The notes beneath the pieces are model-generated. The model saw only the letters and a program-made list of their open reading frames with translations. It ran no database searches and was not told the DNA's origin. This document shows, one piece after another, positions 1 to 11,428 of a DNA stretch of 64,000 bases (within the stretch, counting starts at the first letter, position 1; every line of letters starts with the position of its first letter). The stretch comes from Nageia nagi (lineage: Eukaryota; Pinophyta), in contig JBITNC010000001.1 in assembly GCA_050084985.1 (NCBI GenBank), positions 79,050,001 through 79,114,000 of the forward strand. Direction: 5' to 3'. The translations under genes were made by a program, and so were the position numbers.

Positions 1-654
1 GATGAGAAGGCTCTTGAAGTATACAACTCAAAGAATGAGTTAGCAACTTCAATGATTTATCATGCAATTTCATATGATGTCTTTCTCATGATTTCTTCAT
101 CAACTTCAGTAAAGGAAGCTTGGGATAGACTAAAGAAAATTTACCTTGGGTCCAAGTTTTCAAGGAGGTTCACCATTCTACAAAAGTTGTTGCAATATCG
201 ACAAAGTGAAGATGAAAGTGCCTCTATCTACTTAAACAAAATCATTGACCTCAGGACACAACTGGTTGGTTGTGGGTGCAACTAGATCAATGATGAGTTC
301 ATGGTCTTCATCATTCTTCAAAGCCTTACTACAAAGTTCAGCAACTTTGTCACAGTTATGGAAACAAGGCTCGATGATGAAGAAGATGTCATCTCACTTG
401 ATAACCTTTCTAGACTCCTTCTGAAGCATGAGGAAACTTTGAGCAAGAAAATGTTGAACCTTTCTCCAAAGGACAATAGCATTGCTCTAGGAGCAACCAA
501 AACTCCTTTCAAGAAAAAGTTCAAACATTATAAATTCAAAGATAACAAGTCCTCATCTACCTTCAGGAAGTATGACAAAAAGGGCAACAACAATCATGGC
601 AACTACAGGCAAAGGAATGACAAAGCTGGATCAAGCAATCCAACACCTTAGGAA
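1..654 (+). pseudogene. copia A Gag (UBN2-type) and basic tail
   Basis: The translation shows the UBN2-type Gag core of plant copia elements: VKEAWDRLKKIYLG at 109-150, then an alpha-helical stretch around LLQYRQSEDESASIYLNKI, and a Lys/Asn-rich basic tail at 500-650 that would bind RNA. This protein would package element RNA in cytoplasmic particles. The frame is continuous from base 1, broken by one TAG at 283-285 and another at 649-651. Both are most simply former CAG glutamine codons. The N-terminus is missing off the window. Copia Gag family membership is clear. Confidence 0.9.
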
Positions 655-2159
655 AAGTTTCATGGAACTTGTAACTTTTGTGGTATCTTTGGGCACAAAG
701 AGTATGATTTTCGCAAAAAGAAATTTGCTCAAAAAGGTAAGGGAAATGCAAATGTGAGATATTTCAATAATAGAAAGAAGAACAAGCATATTGCTACTGT
801 TGGCTACTACTTAATGACTCAAACTATTTCAAATGATTAGATTATTGATTCAGGATGCACTAATCACATGTGTTATGAAAAGGATAAGTTTGAAAACTTT
901 CATAAGTACAAAAAGGATGTAGTTGTGATAGGTGATAATACAGTCCTTGATGTTCACGAAATAGGGAGTGTGAAGATTCATGGAAAGACTCTTGATAATG
1001 TCTTTAATGTGCCTAAACTAAGGATGAATCTCATCTTTGTAATTCAAATTACAAGGAAAGGATGCTCATTTGAGTTTACCTCACACTCCTGGTATGTTAA
1101 GAAAGGACTTGCCACCTTGATGAAAGGATCAGTAAAGGATGACCTTTATATTATGGATCAAGTACCTTCAAAGATTTGTCTTGCTGCAAATGTTTGTTCA
1201 AAGGGTAATCTTTGGCATCAACGATTAGGGCACCTTAACCACAAGAGTATTCAAGATATGAAAACTCAAGAACTTGTGGAAGGTTTACCTAATATTTCAC
1301 CCACAATTGGTCTTTGTGAAAGGTGCATTCTAGGAAAGATGAATAGGCAAAAGTTTAAAAAAGATAAGGCAACTCAGGCTACTCATCCTCTTCAACTTGT
1401 GCATTCAGATTTGATGGGTCCTTTTTAGACTAAGTCCCTAGGGGGAGCTTCTTATGTTCTAACCTTCATTGATGACTTCAGTAGGATGACATTTGGTTAT
1501 CTACTTGAGCACAAGGATCAAACTTTTGATAGGTTTAAAGACTTCAAGGCACTTGTTGAAAATCAAACTGATTTTAAGATCAAGATGCTGAGATCTGATA
1601 ATGGGGGTGAATATAATAGCAATGAGTTTAACAATTATTGTGTTAAACATGGGATTAAGCAACAATTCACAATCCCTTACACCCCTCAGCAAAATGGAGT
1701 TGCTGAAAGGAAGAATCGCACCATTATGGAAATGGCAAGATGCATATTGGGTAACCTTCCTAGTTTCTTATGGGAAGAAGCTATTCACACTGCTATTCAC
1801 ACCCTAAATAGGTGTCCTACTAAGGTAATTGAAGGTAAAACTCCATGTGAAGCATGGAAGGAAAGAAACCTAACCTCTCACACTTCAGGGTCTTTGGTTA
1901 TGATGCATTTGCCTTCATTACCTCAGAGAAAAGAAAGAAGCTAGATAAACAATTAGAAAAATGCATCTTTCTGGGGTATGATAATCAGCATAGAGGTTAT
2001 AGGCTCTACTCCTCATCCCATAAAATAGTCTTTATTTCTAGGGATGTCAAGTTCAATGAACTATCTAAGGATATGACCTCTCATGCTGAGGTGTCTGATA
2101 CAGATGATTCTTTGCCTGCACCTAACTGGTTGGATGATCATGTAGAGAAGTCACCATAA
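655..2159 (+). pseudogene. copia A zinc knuckle, protease and integrase
   Basis: In the same frame as Gag there is a CCHC knuckle (CNFCGIFGH at 673-699) whose last Cys is read as Phe. The aspartic protease site IIDSGCTNHM follows at 841-870, with a TAG just before it where the family has Trp. Integrase then shows the HHCC zinc site (LWHQRLGHLNH near 1210; CERCILGK near 1316), the first catalytic Asp in HSDLMGPF (1405-1428), the second in RSDNGGEY (about 1591-1614) and the Glu in QQNGVAERKNR (about 1690). The catalytic residues are all present. A TAG at 1426-1428 sits at a Gln position. The frame shifts near 1860, and integrase continues as KPNLSHFRVFGYDAF to 2159. Confidence 0.92.
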
Positions 2160-3780
2160 GAGCAAAATTCTCCAGCATAGAGAATTACAAGGAGTATGAC
2201 CTTGAATAGCTCTTTATTTACCAAAATTGATAATACACATGAGCCATCAACCTTCAAAGAAGCTTCCAAGTAAGAGTGTTGGATGGAAGCTATGAAAGTT
2301 GAGTATGAGGCGCTCATTAAAAATGAAACTTGGTTCCTTATCCCAATGAGAAAAATGTGATTGGAAATAAATGGATATATAAGGTCAAGTACAATTTTGA
2401 TGGAAAAATTGAAAAATACAAGGCAAGGTTAGTGGCCAAAGGATTCGCTCAGAAATATGGTATTGATTATGAGGAAACCTTTGCTCCTGTGGCCAAGATG
2501 CCTACTATCAGAATAATCCTTGCTCTTTCTACAGCTCAAGGATGGAAAGCTTTTCAACTTGATGTCAAAAGTGCATTTCTCAATGGTGACTTGGATGTTG
2601 AAATCTACATGAATAAACCAGAAGGATTTATTCCAGAAGGAAAAGAGTCTCTTGTGTGTAAGCTAAAGAAGTCTTTGTATGGACTTAAGCAAGCACCTAG
2701 AGCATGGTACAAGAAAATTTTAGGATTCTTTGCAGATATTGGTTTTTCCAAGTGCTTCTCAGATTCAGATCTCTATGTACTCAATCAAGGAAAAGATGTG
2801 GTCATAATTCTCCTTTATGTGGATGATCTTCTCATAACTGGCAATAATATTGAAATCATCCAAGAGTGCATCTCTAAACTAAAGGCAACATTTGAAATGA
2901 TTGATCTAGGTCTATTGCATTACTATCTTGGGATGCAAGTATACCAACATAAAGATTGTACTTATCTTAGTCAATCTAAGTATATATCAGACATCTTGCA
3001 AAAGTTTGGAATGGAGGAGTGTAAATATGCTGCAATACCTATTTCTCCTGGAATCATTGTATCACTAAGCTTAGATTCTCAGTTGGTTGATGCTATAGCT
3101 TATAGGCAATTGATTGGTAGTCTTTTGTATCTGACTATCTCTTGACTTGATATTGCCTTTGCAGTGAATCTGATAGCATAATTCATGCAAAAACCATATG
3201 TTGAACACCTCAATGCTGTTAAGCAAATCTTGAGGTATGTCACAAGGATAAAGGATCTTGCTCTTAAGTATTCCAAAGTGCCCTCGATTGTTCTCTTCGG
3301 GTTCTCAGATTCTGATTATGGGGGAGATAGAGATGATAGAAAATCAACCTCTCCATATGTGTTTAGCATTGGTTCAGGTGCTATCTCTTGGGCTTCCAAG
3401 AAGCAGCCTACTATGACTCTTTCTACCATCGAAGCTAAATATCGAGCCATGTCTGTTGCTACCCAAGATGCTATTTGGCCGAGGCATCTTTTGAATGAAA
3501 TTAGGTATAAGCAAAATGGCCCATCTCTTATTTTGTCAGAAATCAATCGGCTATCTCTTTGGCTAAGAATCTTGTGTTCCATCAGAGAACTAGACATGTG
3601 GAAATCCAAGCCCATTTTATCAGGGAGAAGGTTCTAGATGACATCATACACTTGCAGTATTGTCCATCTACTAAAAACTTTGCTGATTTGTTCACCAAGC
3701 CCCTTCCTAAAGCTTAGTTCTGCAAGCTTAGGGATTATCTTGGGTTGGTGAAGTTGCCCTCAAGGGGGAGTGAAGTTTAA
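2160..3780 (+). pseudogene. copia A reverse transcriptase and RNase H
   Basis: The start of RT (WMEAMKVEYEALIKNETW, near 2280-2335) is in one frame. After a shift near 2330 the main frame runs to about 3550. Motifs are KARLVAKGFAQ, FQLDVKSAFLNGDLD (first catalytic Asp), SLYGLKQAPRAWY, and the YVDD box at about 2815-2830 (LLYVDDLLITG). RNase H follows, with ILRYV, SDSDYGGDRDDRKST and LSTIEAKYRAM. It shifts frame near 3550 into RTRHVEIQAHFIREKV and ends at DYLGLVKLPS before the polypurine tract. Stops near 3143, 3179 and 3716 replace Arg (CGA), Gln (CAA) and Gln (CAG). It would copy the element RNA into DNA. RT catalytic Asp residues are preserved. Confidence 0.93.
3762..3770 (+). other. first polypurine tract of copia A
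   Basis: The 9-mer aagggggag followed by TG lies directly after the RNase H C-terminus, where copia plus-strand priming tracts normally lie. No LTR follows here; the LTR starts 830 bp later after an identical 9-mer. Confidence 0.6.
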
Positions 3781-4590
3781 ACTTTTGTCAGTGATGACAA
3801 CTTCACCTCTAAGAGGCCTTTTTGATTGTACATTCTAGACCTCTATGGTAAGTTTTCTCTACGTGACAAACTTGTATAATGTTGTTATAGAGTGTTGATT
3901 ATTTTATACCTCAGTGGCAAGTTTGCTCTACGTGACAAATTTGTTGTACATTTTATACCTCTGTGGTAAGTTTGCTCTGCATGAGAAACTTGTTGTACAA
4001 ATTATGAGCATATAATTAATATACCTCTATGGTAAGTTCACTCTGTGTGAAGAACTTATTGTACATTCTAGACCTCCGTGGTGAGTTTGCTCTACGTGAG
4101 AAACTCATTGTACAATTTTTATGCTCTATTTAAAATCAACACATGTCTATATACAATAGGTGACTATGAGTGATGGCTTGGCATCTCTATGATGGCTTAT
4201 AGTGCACCATTGATCAGTTATTTATAAGATGGCATTATTTGATTCTCTTATTTGAATATATGATGCATCTAATTGATTTTGTTCATGAGTTTCTTGTAGC
4301 ATGTAGGATCTTCTTCAGAAATGCAGGTTACTCACCTTGTGAAAGTAAGCTCATGGAGACTCACATGTCAGCTTAAAGTTGATCGACTACTATGTACAGT
4401 GAAACTAGTTATGGTTAATGATTGTATTGTAAACCATTTTTTGTCAAATGGTAATGTAGTGAGTCTCATACTAGTTCTCAAAAAAATATTCTCAAATATG
4501 TAAATGTTCTCATCTCCACTTGTATCTCTATTGATGAGAACTCTCTCTTACTCTCTCTCTTCTCTCTTCTACGCTCTATCCCAATATTGC
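3771..4590 (+). other. non-coding spacer between RNase H and LTR of copia A
   Basis: About 820 bp without a convincing ORF. The first part is a five-unit tandem array (listed separately). The second part, 4115-4590, is AT-rich and ends in a TC-rich run (ctctctct, near 4540-4570) before the second polypurine tract. A 60-codon ORF at 4321-4503 has no family features and I do not support it. Confidence 0.6.
3838..4113 (+). repeat. five-copy tandem repeat with shared core
   Basis: Units start near 3838, 3908, 3956, 4020 and 4070. Each carries a variant of acctctgtggtaagtttgct, then ctctacgtgagaaacttgtt, then gtacattttata. Spacing varies from about 48 to 70 bp, so the units are diverged and partly truncated. 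The array lies in the 3' non-coding part of copia A. Confidence 0.85.
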
Positions 4591-4593
4591 ATT

Positions 4594-4602
4594 AAGGGGG
4601 AG
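4594..4602 (+). other. second polypurine tract of copia A
   Basis: aagggggag immediately precedes the TGTTAG that opens the LTR at 4603. This is the textbook plus-strand primer position. It is identical to the tract at 3762-3770. Confidence 0.8.
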
Positions 4603-5148
4603 TGTTAGAATTTGTAATGAAATATTGTGAATATCTAAACTCCTTGTAAATTCAATTAATCACTTAAGGGTATGTAGATACCTTAAGAGATTAATTGAAT
4701 TCTTTAATATGTAGACTTTGACTTTACCAAAGTGGTTAGTTGGTAGGTTGATGTTAGGTGATACATTTAATGTAATCCTAACCTTACCCTTGGGTTAAAG
4801 GAAGGTTAGGGAGGTGATCTCAAGCTATAAATAGAGGGCCTCTCCTCTTGTAACATAACTAAGTTCTTGGAGTAAGATTACTCTACTAGTTGTGTAGGAG
4901 AGGAAGTGAATAGTTGTAAGAGGGGCATACTTGAGAATTGAGATACTAGTTGTGGATGTACTCCCAAGGAGGGAGGAACCACATTATACTTGTGTTATCT
5001 TGAGTGATTGTGTTATCTTGTGTATGATTGATTTTCCTATTCTTAGGTCCTTGAGGATTTGTTTAGATATAGTTCAAATCCTTTAGATCACTATATAGGA
5101 CATTCATCGATTATATAGACTACCTATCCATGATTAGAGGATACAGCA
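4603..5148 (+). repeat. LTR downstream of copia A
   Basis: The segment opens with TGTTAGAATT right after the polypurine tract and contains a TATA box at 4826-4834 (tataaatag) followed by GC-richer sequence. Its right end is uncertain. I place it at CA 5148 because the next bases, tggtagatagagc (5151-5163), resemble the plant copia primer binding site TGGTATCAGAGC. An alternative end is the CA near 5102. No second copy is in the window to align with. Confidence 0.65.
4826..4834 (+). promoter_or_regulatory. TATA box of the copia A LTR
   Basis: tataaatag lies in the LTR about 220 bp from its start. This is the usual arrangement for an RNA polymerase II promoter in a plant LTR. Confidence 0.6.
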
Positions 5149-6560
5149 TGTGGTAGATAGAGCTGGAGCTTTGCTAGTGGTTTTGTATCTTTATGGAGTA
5201 GATAGAGTTGATATTATTATTTTTGAGATTATTTTTGGAGGGATATGATATTATTAGTATTGGATGGAGGATCAAATGGGACCTATACATTTTTCATATT
5301 TAATGGGATTAGTTCAGTGTTATGCTCTCCCAGATACTGGTGGTGGGAGATTTTCATGGTTGCTTTTATTGATTATAGTAGATTATTGGTATTCAATAGC
5401 CATGTGTATTGAGTGGTAGATAAATAGATTTTCTTAAGTTTTTTTTATTTTGGTAGAGTATGCTTCTAGTTTGGTTTGGTTTAGTACATTCCATCTCCAT
5501 CAATGCTATATCAATGTGAGGGCACTATCTTAGAGGATGGTGTTTAATCTTTGGTATATGTAGAGCTAAATCATACTCAAGAGGAGGCATTGATTGAGGA
5601 TGATACTAGGGTAGATGATATTGGCATTATTAAGGAGTTTAAATCTTGGTGGCATGTTGAGTTAGAGGGTGGGGAGGATGATGGAGAGAGCATATGCATT
5701 CATCAATGCATTGATGATGTTAAGGAGGTGGGTGTAGCTATAGGTGAGATACTAGCATGTGAGGGAGAGGAGAGGATGATATATCTTGCTAAAGAGTTTA
5801 TTCCTAAGGAGAGAGTAGTGAGTCTAGCTAAGGAGGAAGTTTCCCTAGGTAGAGATGATGATGATAGAGGTGATATTCTAGCTACTCAGATCCCTAGTAT
5901 TGATACTTTACTAGGTGATATTTATGAGCTTAGATATCAATTGGTGTAGGCTAACTCATGCATGTATAAATATAGAGTTGAGAGGGATTGGTATCATTAA
6001 GAGAGGAATGAGGCTCGTGCATCACCACAAGGATCTTAGGCTCATTAGATGGGAGTAACACCTACTCTTGGGGGTACAGAGAGTATATCCTTAGCATTTG
6101 TTCATCGCATCTATCAATAGAGAGATTATTATAATGCCATTATTCAAACTTGGTTGATAAGTGTATCGATATTTTCATCTAGCATGCAGTATCCCATACC
6201 TCCATTGAGTTATATGCCTATTGATTTTTGTACTTATTAGGAAAGTAGTAGTGCTCAAGAGATGGTAGGCTCTCCATGTAGGACAATGAGATTGGGAGCC
6301 TCTCCTAGTAGAGGTACTACACCTTAGGCATCCTCCCAAGGTATTATTAGATCATCAGAGTTATCAGGGGCTACCCAACTAGCCAACCCTATAGGGTTTG
6401 TTGGTACTAATCCTCCTAATCACAACACTAGACAATTGAGCAAATAATGGAGAGATTGCTATAGTTCTCAAGGTTAGGGTAGTGGTTGGAGTAGTCCTCA
6501 AGGAGGATCTAGTGGTTGGGGTAGTCAATGAGGATACCCATATTATATTTTGAGATTGTA
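5149..6560 (+). pseudogene. unrecognised degenerate ORF with Gly/Ser/Gln-rich end
   Basis: The longest open piece is 5551-5949 (132 codons): acidic, with FKSWWHVELEGGEDDGES and a helical stretch EGEERMIYLAKEFIPKERVV. Read through TAG/TAA stops, the frame stays protein-like to about 6530. The last part is rich in Gly, Ser and Gln (QGSGWSSPQGGSSGWGSQ with stops read as Gln). Upstream, 5190-5550 is T-rich with no clear frame. I do not recognise the family. It follows an LTR with a PBS-like site, so it could be the cargo of a second, non-autonomous LTR element. Confidence 0.45.
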
Positions 6561-7424
6561 TACTTTATGAGATCATGTATTTTTATATATTTTTTATGAG
6601 ATGATGTAATTTGAGATGTTATGATTTGATATGTTATATGATTGAGTAGTTGAGGATATTTGGGGTTATATTATGTTTAGTTTTATATTGGTAGATAGGT
6701 ATATGATGATTTTTCTTATAATTATATATTCAAATTTATGATGATTTCATATATTTAATGATGTTTAAAAGTTTTGTTGCTATTATCATAAAGGTTATAT
6801 AAAATACTAGACAATGAAGTTTTTGGAAATAAAATTTTATAAGACATATTTTAAGTATAATAGTACAGAATCAATTGCATCATTTTTCATTTCTTGACTA
6901 TGCATGTGTATAAATAAATATATGATTAAAATATTATACAAATGTAGAAGATAACTAGAATAACAAGATCACTTATCAAATTAAATAATAATAAAGATAA
7001 TTTTATATTGGGATATATGGATAGTATTGATAACATAATATGATTAAAGAAACAATCGATTAACTAGATTTATCAATCTTTCCTTTACCTTCATTTATGC
7101 AATTAAAGATGATATAAAATATAATCATAATATTAGAAGTTTATCTTGAACTTGTGTGTGCATGGTGATTTTCATTTACTTCTCTAGACATCCATAAATT
7201 AAATGTTTTTTAAAAGCATAGTTTAAATTCAATTATCTTTATGTGCATACAGTGGTCCAAATTTCTTTGGACATGTTTCCTTTTCATTAGGTATGCCCCA
7301 TTGCTAGATAGGCATCCATAGCCCCAATGAGGATTAACCCCTAGATCCCACTCTAGCCTTGCTCTATTGCTAGTTAAGAATCCATAGCCCTAATAGAGGA
7401 TATTGCAATGACCCAAGCATATAT

Positions 7425-7466
7425 TCTTCCCCCCCTCCTTTTTTTTAGTCTCTTCTTTTTTTTTTA
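7425..7466 (-). other. polypurine tract on the minus strand, candidate gypsy 1 PPT
   Basis: On the plus strand this is cttccccccctcc followed by long T and TC runs, so the minus strand carries a 40-base purine-rich run ending in GGAGGGGGGAAG. It lies 2.2 kb downstream of the gypsy 1 integrase in that element's direction and could be its PPT. Without a matching LTR this stays tentative. Confidence 0.3.
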
Positions 7467-7830
7467 CTTTGGGTTTGGGATGAAGCGATATAATGGGAGA
7501 ATATTTCCTTTAAAACTATACTTCAAAACATTCAATGTCTATTTGTTTTGGGATTTTAAATATGAGAATAGTGTTTGAGTTCATGATATTCCAAAGATAT
7601 CAAACATGTTTATCTATCATCTTAAATTGGCTAAAATTTAGATATCAGATGTCATAATAGAAGCTAGAATGATAATAACTTTAAACAATATTATGTTAAT
7701 CATACATATGTAATGTAATATGTGTACAAATGGTATATATGAATGGGGGAATATATAAATATAAATTGATAAGTGATCTAAATCATTATAGTTTTCATCA
7801 AATAAGAATAGCATTTCCTAATTTAATAAT

Positions 7831-7833
<3 letters not shown>

Positions 7834-7874
<41 letters not shown>

Positions 7875-7880
7875 ATATAA
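7834..7880. repeat. TA microsatellite
   Basis: About 47 bases of alternating T and A with one interruption (atattatata). Confidence 0.95.
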
Positions 7881-9619
7881 TTTGGCAGCGCACCCTATAG
7901 CCAAGACACTTCAAAATTATATATTTCTAAGTATAAATAATATATATATATATAATATATTAGGATTTTCTAATTTTTATCATTTTTTTGACATTTTTAA
8001 AATTGCTAAGTTCTTCAAATATTATGGGATGATCTTTTAACAATGGTCCAACCTTTTTGTTTCAAAACATAATAATATGGAGGATTCAATCAAAGATAAT
8101 ATGGCCCTATTTCAATAATGGATGGTTGATTTATTGATGGATAAATGATTAATGGAGATGAAAATATTTGAAATACCTTTGGTTTTGATTTATACTTTTG
8201 GATAACTCTTTGTTTTATGGATGAATTTGAAGATTGTTTACCAATATTAAAGAATTGAGTAGGTGATGGTGTGCTTTATTGTGCATAATAATGGAAACAC
8301 AAAAACAATGGTGAACATGGTTGTACATCCTTGATGATTCAATCCATGTAATCCTTTTCAACATGTAGGATAAACTTCATATTTTGCTTTCTTTCATAAA
8401 TTAATTCGTTGAAGCATCCTTTTAAATCTTAATTGTGTATTTATAGCATTATCGATCAACATGTTTTACTAAAAAGTGAAGTGTAATCATATAATATCAT
8501 TATTGGGGATTGTATAAGTATTATACTGAATTACTAAGTCATTGACAACATTAGTGAGTGATATGATTCATCCACAATACTTTACATTCACATGATCAAC
8601 ACAATTCAGAGAAATTTTAGGTCTTTGATAAGGCCAATGTATGCCAAATAAATGAATTAAAATCATTTTTGACTCTAATCCCATCCACATTTATTTGGTG
8701 TCTATTTCAATAGTTATTTTATCTCCATTATGTTTTAATACCCAAGCTTCAGAGTTTTGATCATTGTAATAAGACATGGTTATTTTCTCTTGTATTTTCA
8801 TAAGAAATGAAAACACTTAAAACATAACTTTACACAAGTTTCTTTGTAGCATTTTTACATATTTATCATCATGATAATATTCAATGAAATATGGATGGGA
8901 TTTATCAATTTAAAATTATGGAAGATGAGTTCATAAGATTTTTGAAGGAAATTATCATGTTAAACTTTCACATAGAGGTGATGAACAAAATCTTGAATTC
9001 ATATGAGAAAAGCTATAATTAATTTTTTGAATTAACTTTTCAGATCATCTTGGAGTTCAAAAAAATGAAGTGGTGAAATCATAGATCATTTTATGATGAC
9101 TAAGATCTCCTACAATTTGACTTACCCAATTAAAAAGGAGATCTAAATTTTGCAGAGTATGATACGCTATGTTCAAAACCCAATTATTGAAAGTACAATC
9201 AAGGATCAATCATGGTGAGGACATAGGCCAAAAAAAACATATTATATTTATCTTTTCAACCTAATCATGATAATGCATAAAATAAACAAAATATATGGAT
9301 TTATCAATGTAAATATTGATACAATTTCCTTGATTATCTATTCACCATCCATCATATGGATTAGATTGATTTTTTAATACTATTAATTTTTGTATATCAA
9401 TAGGTAAATGCAAGAAATTTCTCATTTTAGAAGTAATATTTTGTGTTACATGCATGATAACTTTATCTCCTATATATCAAGATTTTACATACCAAGGTAT
9501 CCATTGAAGTCCTCTTCTATTGTCCATTCCATTGATAGTCTTTTATCATTTAAAAGCCATCTACCAATACATTACTATATATATATATCAATTTCATCAT
9601 CATTTTTTTAACATACAAA

Positions 9620-10510
9620 ACATGTATATATACTTTTTACAAAGAGCAAAATGTTTTTTTTAACTATAGAATAGTCAAAAATGTGTGATGTTTATGGGTT
9701 CACACTCTTCATTTCCTTCCATATCAGCCAAATGATATGCCCTAGAACCATATTTTTTTCTTAATTATGTAAGGTCCCATCCAATTTGGAGAAAATTAAT
9801 CATGTAATTGATGTTCCATATGAGATGTTTGTTGGTTTTATTTTAAACCTAAATCCCTTATGTTAAATTCACATATATTAACTTTCTTATAAAATCCTTG
9901 TTTTATACGTTCTTGGTATACATTCATATGTTCTAATGCATGGACTCATTTTTCATCTAAAAGCAATAATTGATCTAATCTTGCTTGTCTTGCTACTTTG
10001 TCAGTTATATAGTCTTGTAAAGTAATTCATAAAGAAGGAATTTCTATCTTCAATGGAAATACTACTTCTAAACCATAAATAAGGGAAAATAGGGTTGCCC
10101 TAGTTTGTGTTCTAATGCTTATATGATATGACCATAAAGCATGTAGAATTTGAAGATGCCAATCTTTATGAGGATAAGAGGGTGTTGAAAAGCTATTTCA
10201 TATGTGATATGCAAAACATAATGCTAATACTTCTTTATTTTTAAATTTTTTTCCACTATCATTAATGATTTGAGTAGGAATGCCAAATCAATAGATAAGA
10301 TGATGTAATATGAATTCAGCTATTTTAGGACCTTTTTTTGAAATCATGGTTATAGCTTTGACCCATTTCATAAAATATTCAATAGTTATTATAATAAATT
10401 CATGAGTACTTGATGATGTAGGGGATATTTTTCCTATGAGATCTAAATCCCATTGTGAAAATGGCCATAAAGATTGCATTGGTTTTAGCACTTGTGAGGG
10501 TTGAATAAAA
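9620..10510 (-). pseudogene. gypsy 1 integrase core and C-terminus
   Basis: The catalytic core starts in the open piece 10288-10491: WPFSQWDLDLIGKISPTSSS contains the first catalytic Asp (WDLD), and IIITIEYFMKWVKAI follows. The core continues with stops to about 10050, with a TRATLFSLIYGLEVVFPLKIEIPS stretch. The C-terminal region at 9650-9800 includes FSPNWMGPYIIKKKYG and YHLADMEG, typical of the gypsy integrase tail. There is no chromodomain. It would insert the DNA copy into the host genome. The second catalytic Asp region is too decayed to call. Confidence 0.82.
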
Positions 10511-10521
10511 AGGTGAGCATG

Positions 10522-11300
10522 CTATTGACACTTAATGAATTTTTTAATGTAATTGCTACAATCATGTTCCATTGTAGGCCAATAATATCCCATGTGCATT
10601 ATACATTTTTTAATAGCAAATTTGTTAAAATGTCCTCCGCATATTCCATTATGTGTAGATGAAATTGTAATTTGTGAATCAACCCATTCTAAACAACACA
10701 GTAATATACCATCAAATCCTCTTTGATATAGTATATCACCTAACATGTAGTAACGATATGCTTGTAATTTAAAAGTTTTCATAGCTAATTTTTTTGAATA
10801 TTTAGGTAAAACTCCATCTCCTAAAAATTTAACTAATTGATCATACCATAGATTTTTTTCTTCTATTGTGATGTTCAAAACATCATATGTTTTATCATCT
10901 ATTTCTAAAGTACACTATGTTAGTTGTACTATTTCAATGTGAATGTTTTATCATCTATTTCTAAAGTACACTATGTTATTTGTATTATTTCAATATATAG
11001 CTTGCTCTTTGTTGTGTTCATTCTTTTGAGCAAGCATAATACCTAATGTGTTTTCCATTACTGATGAATAAAGCAAAAATGGTTCATTAGTTCATGGAGG
11101 AATTAATACTGGTGGTATTAATAGATATTGTTTAATTTCATCTAGAGCTTCTTGTTGTTCTTTAGCCCAATGAAAAATGGTTCCCTTTTTTAATAATTTA
11201 GTAAAGGGTTTACATTTGTCTGACAATTGTGAAATAAAATGTCTGATTGCTTGTAATTTTCCTTGCAAACTTTGCAATTATTTAATATTGGAAGGAGGAG
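10522..11300 (-). pseudogene. gypsy 1 RNase H remnant and integrase zinc-binding domain
   Basis: The piece at 11092-11277 is the RT-RNase H connection (FTKLLKKGTIFHWAKEQQEAL). RNase H starts as FLLYSSVMENTLGIMLAQ but is cut after about 30 residues by a deletion and a tandem duplication at 10890-10998. The piece at 10522-10878 carries the tether and HHCC-like region: MLGDILYQRGFDGILLCCL, then HNGICGGHFNKFAIKKCIMHMGYYWPTMEHDC. The His pair is present, while the Cys pair is reduced by stops near the end. The missing RNase H core means the element could not have been autonomous in this state. Confidence 0.8.
10890..10998. repeat. tandem duplication of about 53 bp inside gypsy 1 pol
   Basis: The sequence gttttatcatctatttctaa with the following agtacactatgttagttgta occurs twice in a row with only a few differences. 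It lies exactly where the RNase H core is missing, so it probably marks the repair scar of the deletion. Confidence 0.85.
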
Positions 11301-11428
11301 GCATATCTATTATTACTTTAATTTTATTAGGATCTATTTTGATTCCCCATTGAGATACAATGAATCCTAATAGTTTTCCTAAAGTTACTCCAAAAAATAT
11401 TTCTTTAGGTTAAGATAAGCATTAAATT

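Larger units (their letters stand above)
1..5148 (+). mobile_element. Ty1/copia LTR retrotransposon A (5' end outside window)
   Basis: One long degenerate reading frame series runs Gag, zinc knuckle, protease, integrase, RT and RNase H in the Ty1/copia order (integrase before RT), followed by a polypurine tract and an LTR with a TATA box. The RT sequence resembles the Tork-like group of plant copia elements (inference from motif style only). The 5' LTR and first part of Gag are off the left edge, so LTR divergence and target duplication cannot be tested. In-frame stops and three frameshifts (near 1860, 2330 and 3550) show it is dead. The 830-bp spacer between RNase H and the LTR, with a tandem array, is unusual. 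Confidence 0.93.
6561..9600. other. AT-rich sequence without recognisable genes
   Basis: About 3 kb with stops in all frames. It contains a TA microsatellite (7834-7880), a pyrimidine tract (7425-7466) and a short imprecise duplication near 7290-7395 (tagataggcatccatagccc and ttaagaatccatagccctaa). Lying beyond the integrase of minus-strand gypsy 1, part of it may be that element's 3' non-coding region and LTR, but I found no matching LTR copy. The 67-codon ORF at 9408-9611 has no family features. Confidence 0.5.
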
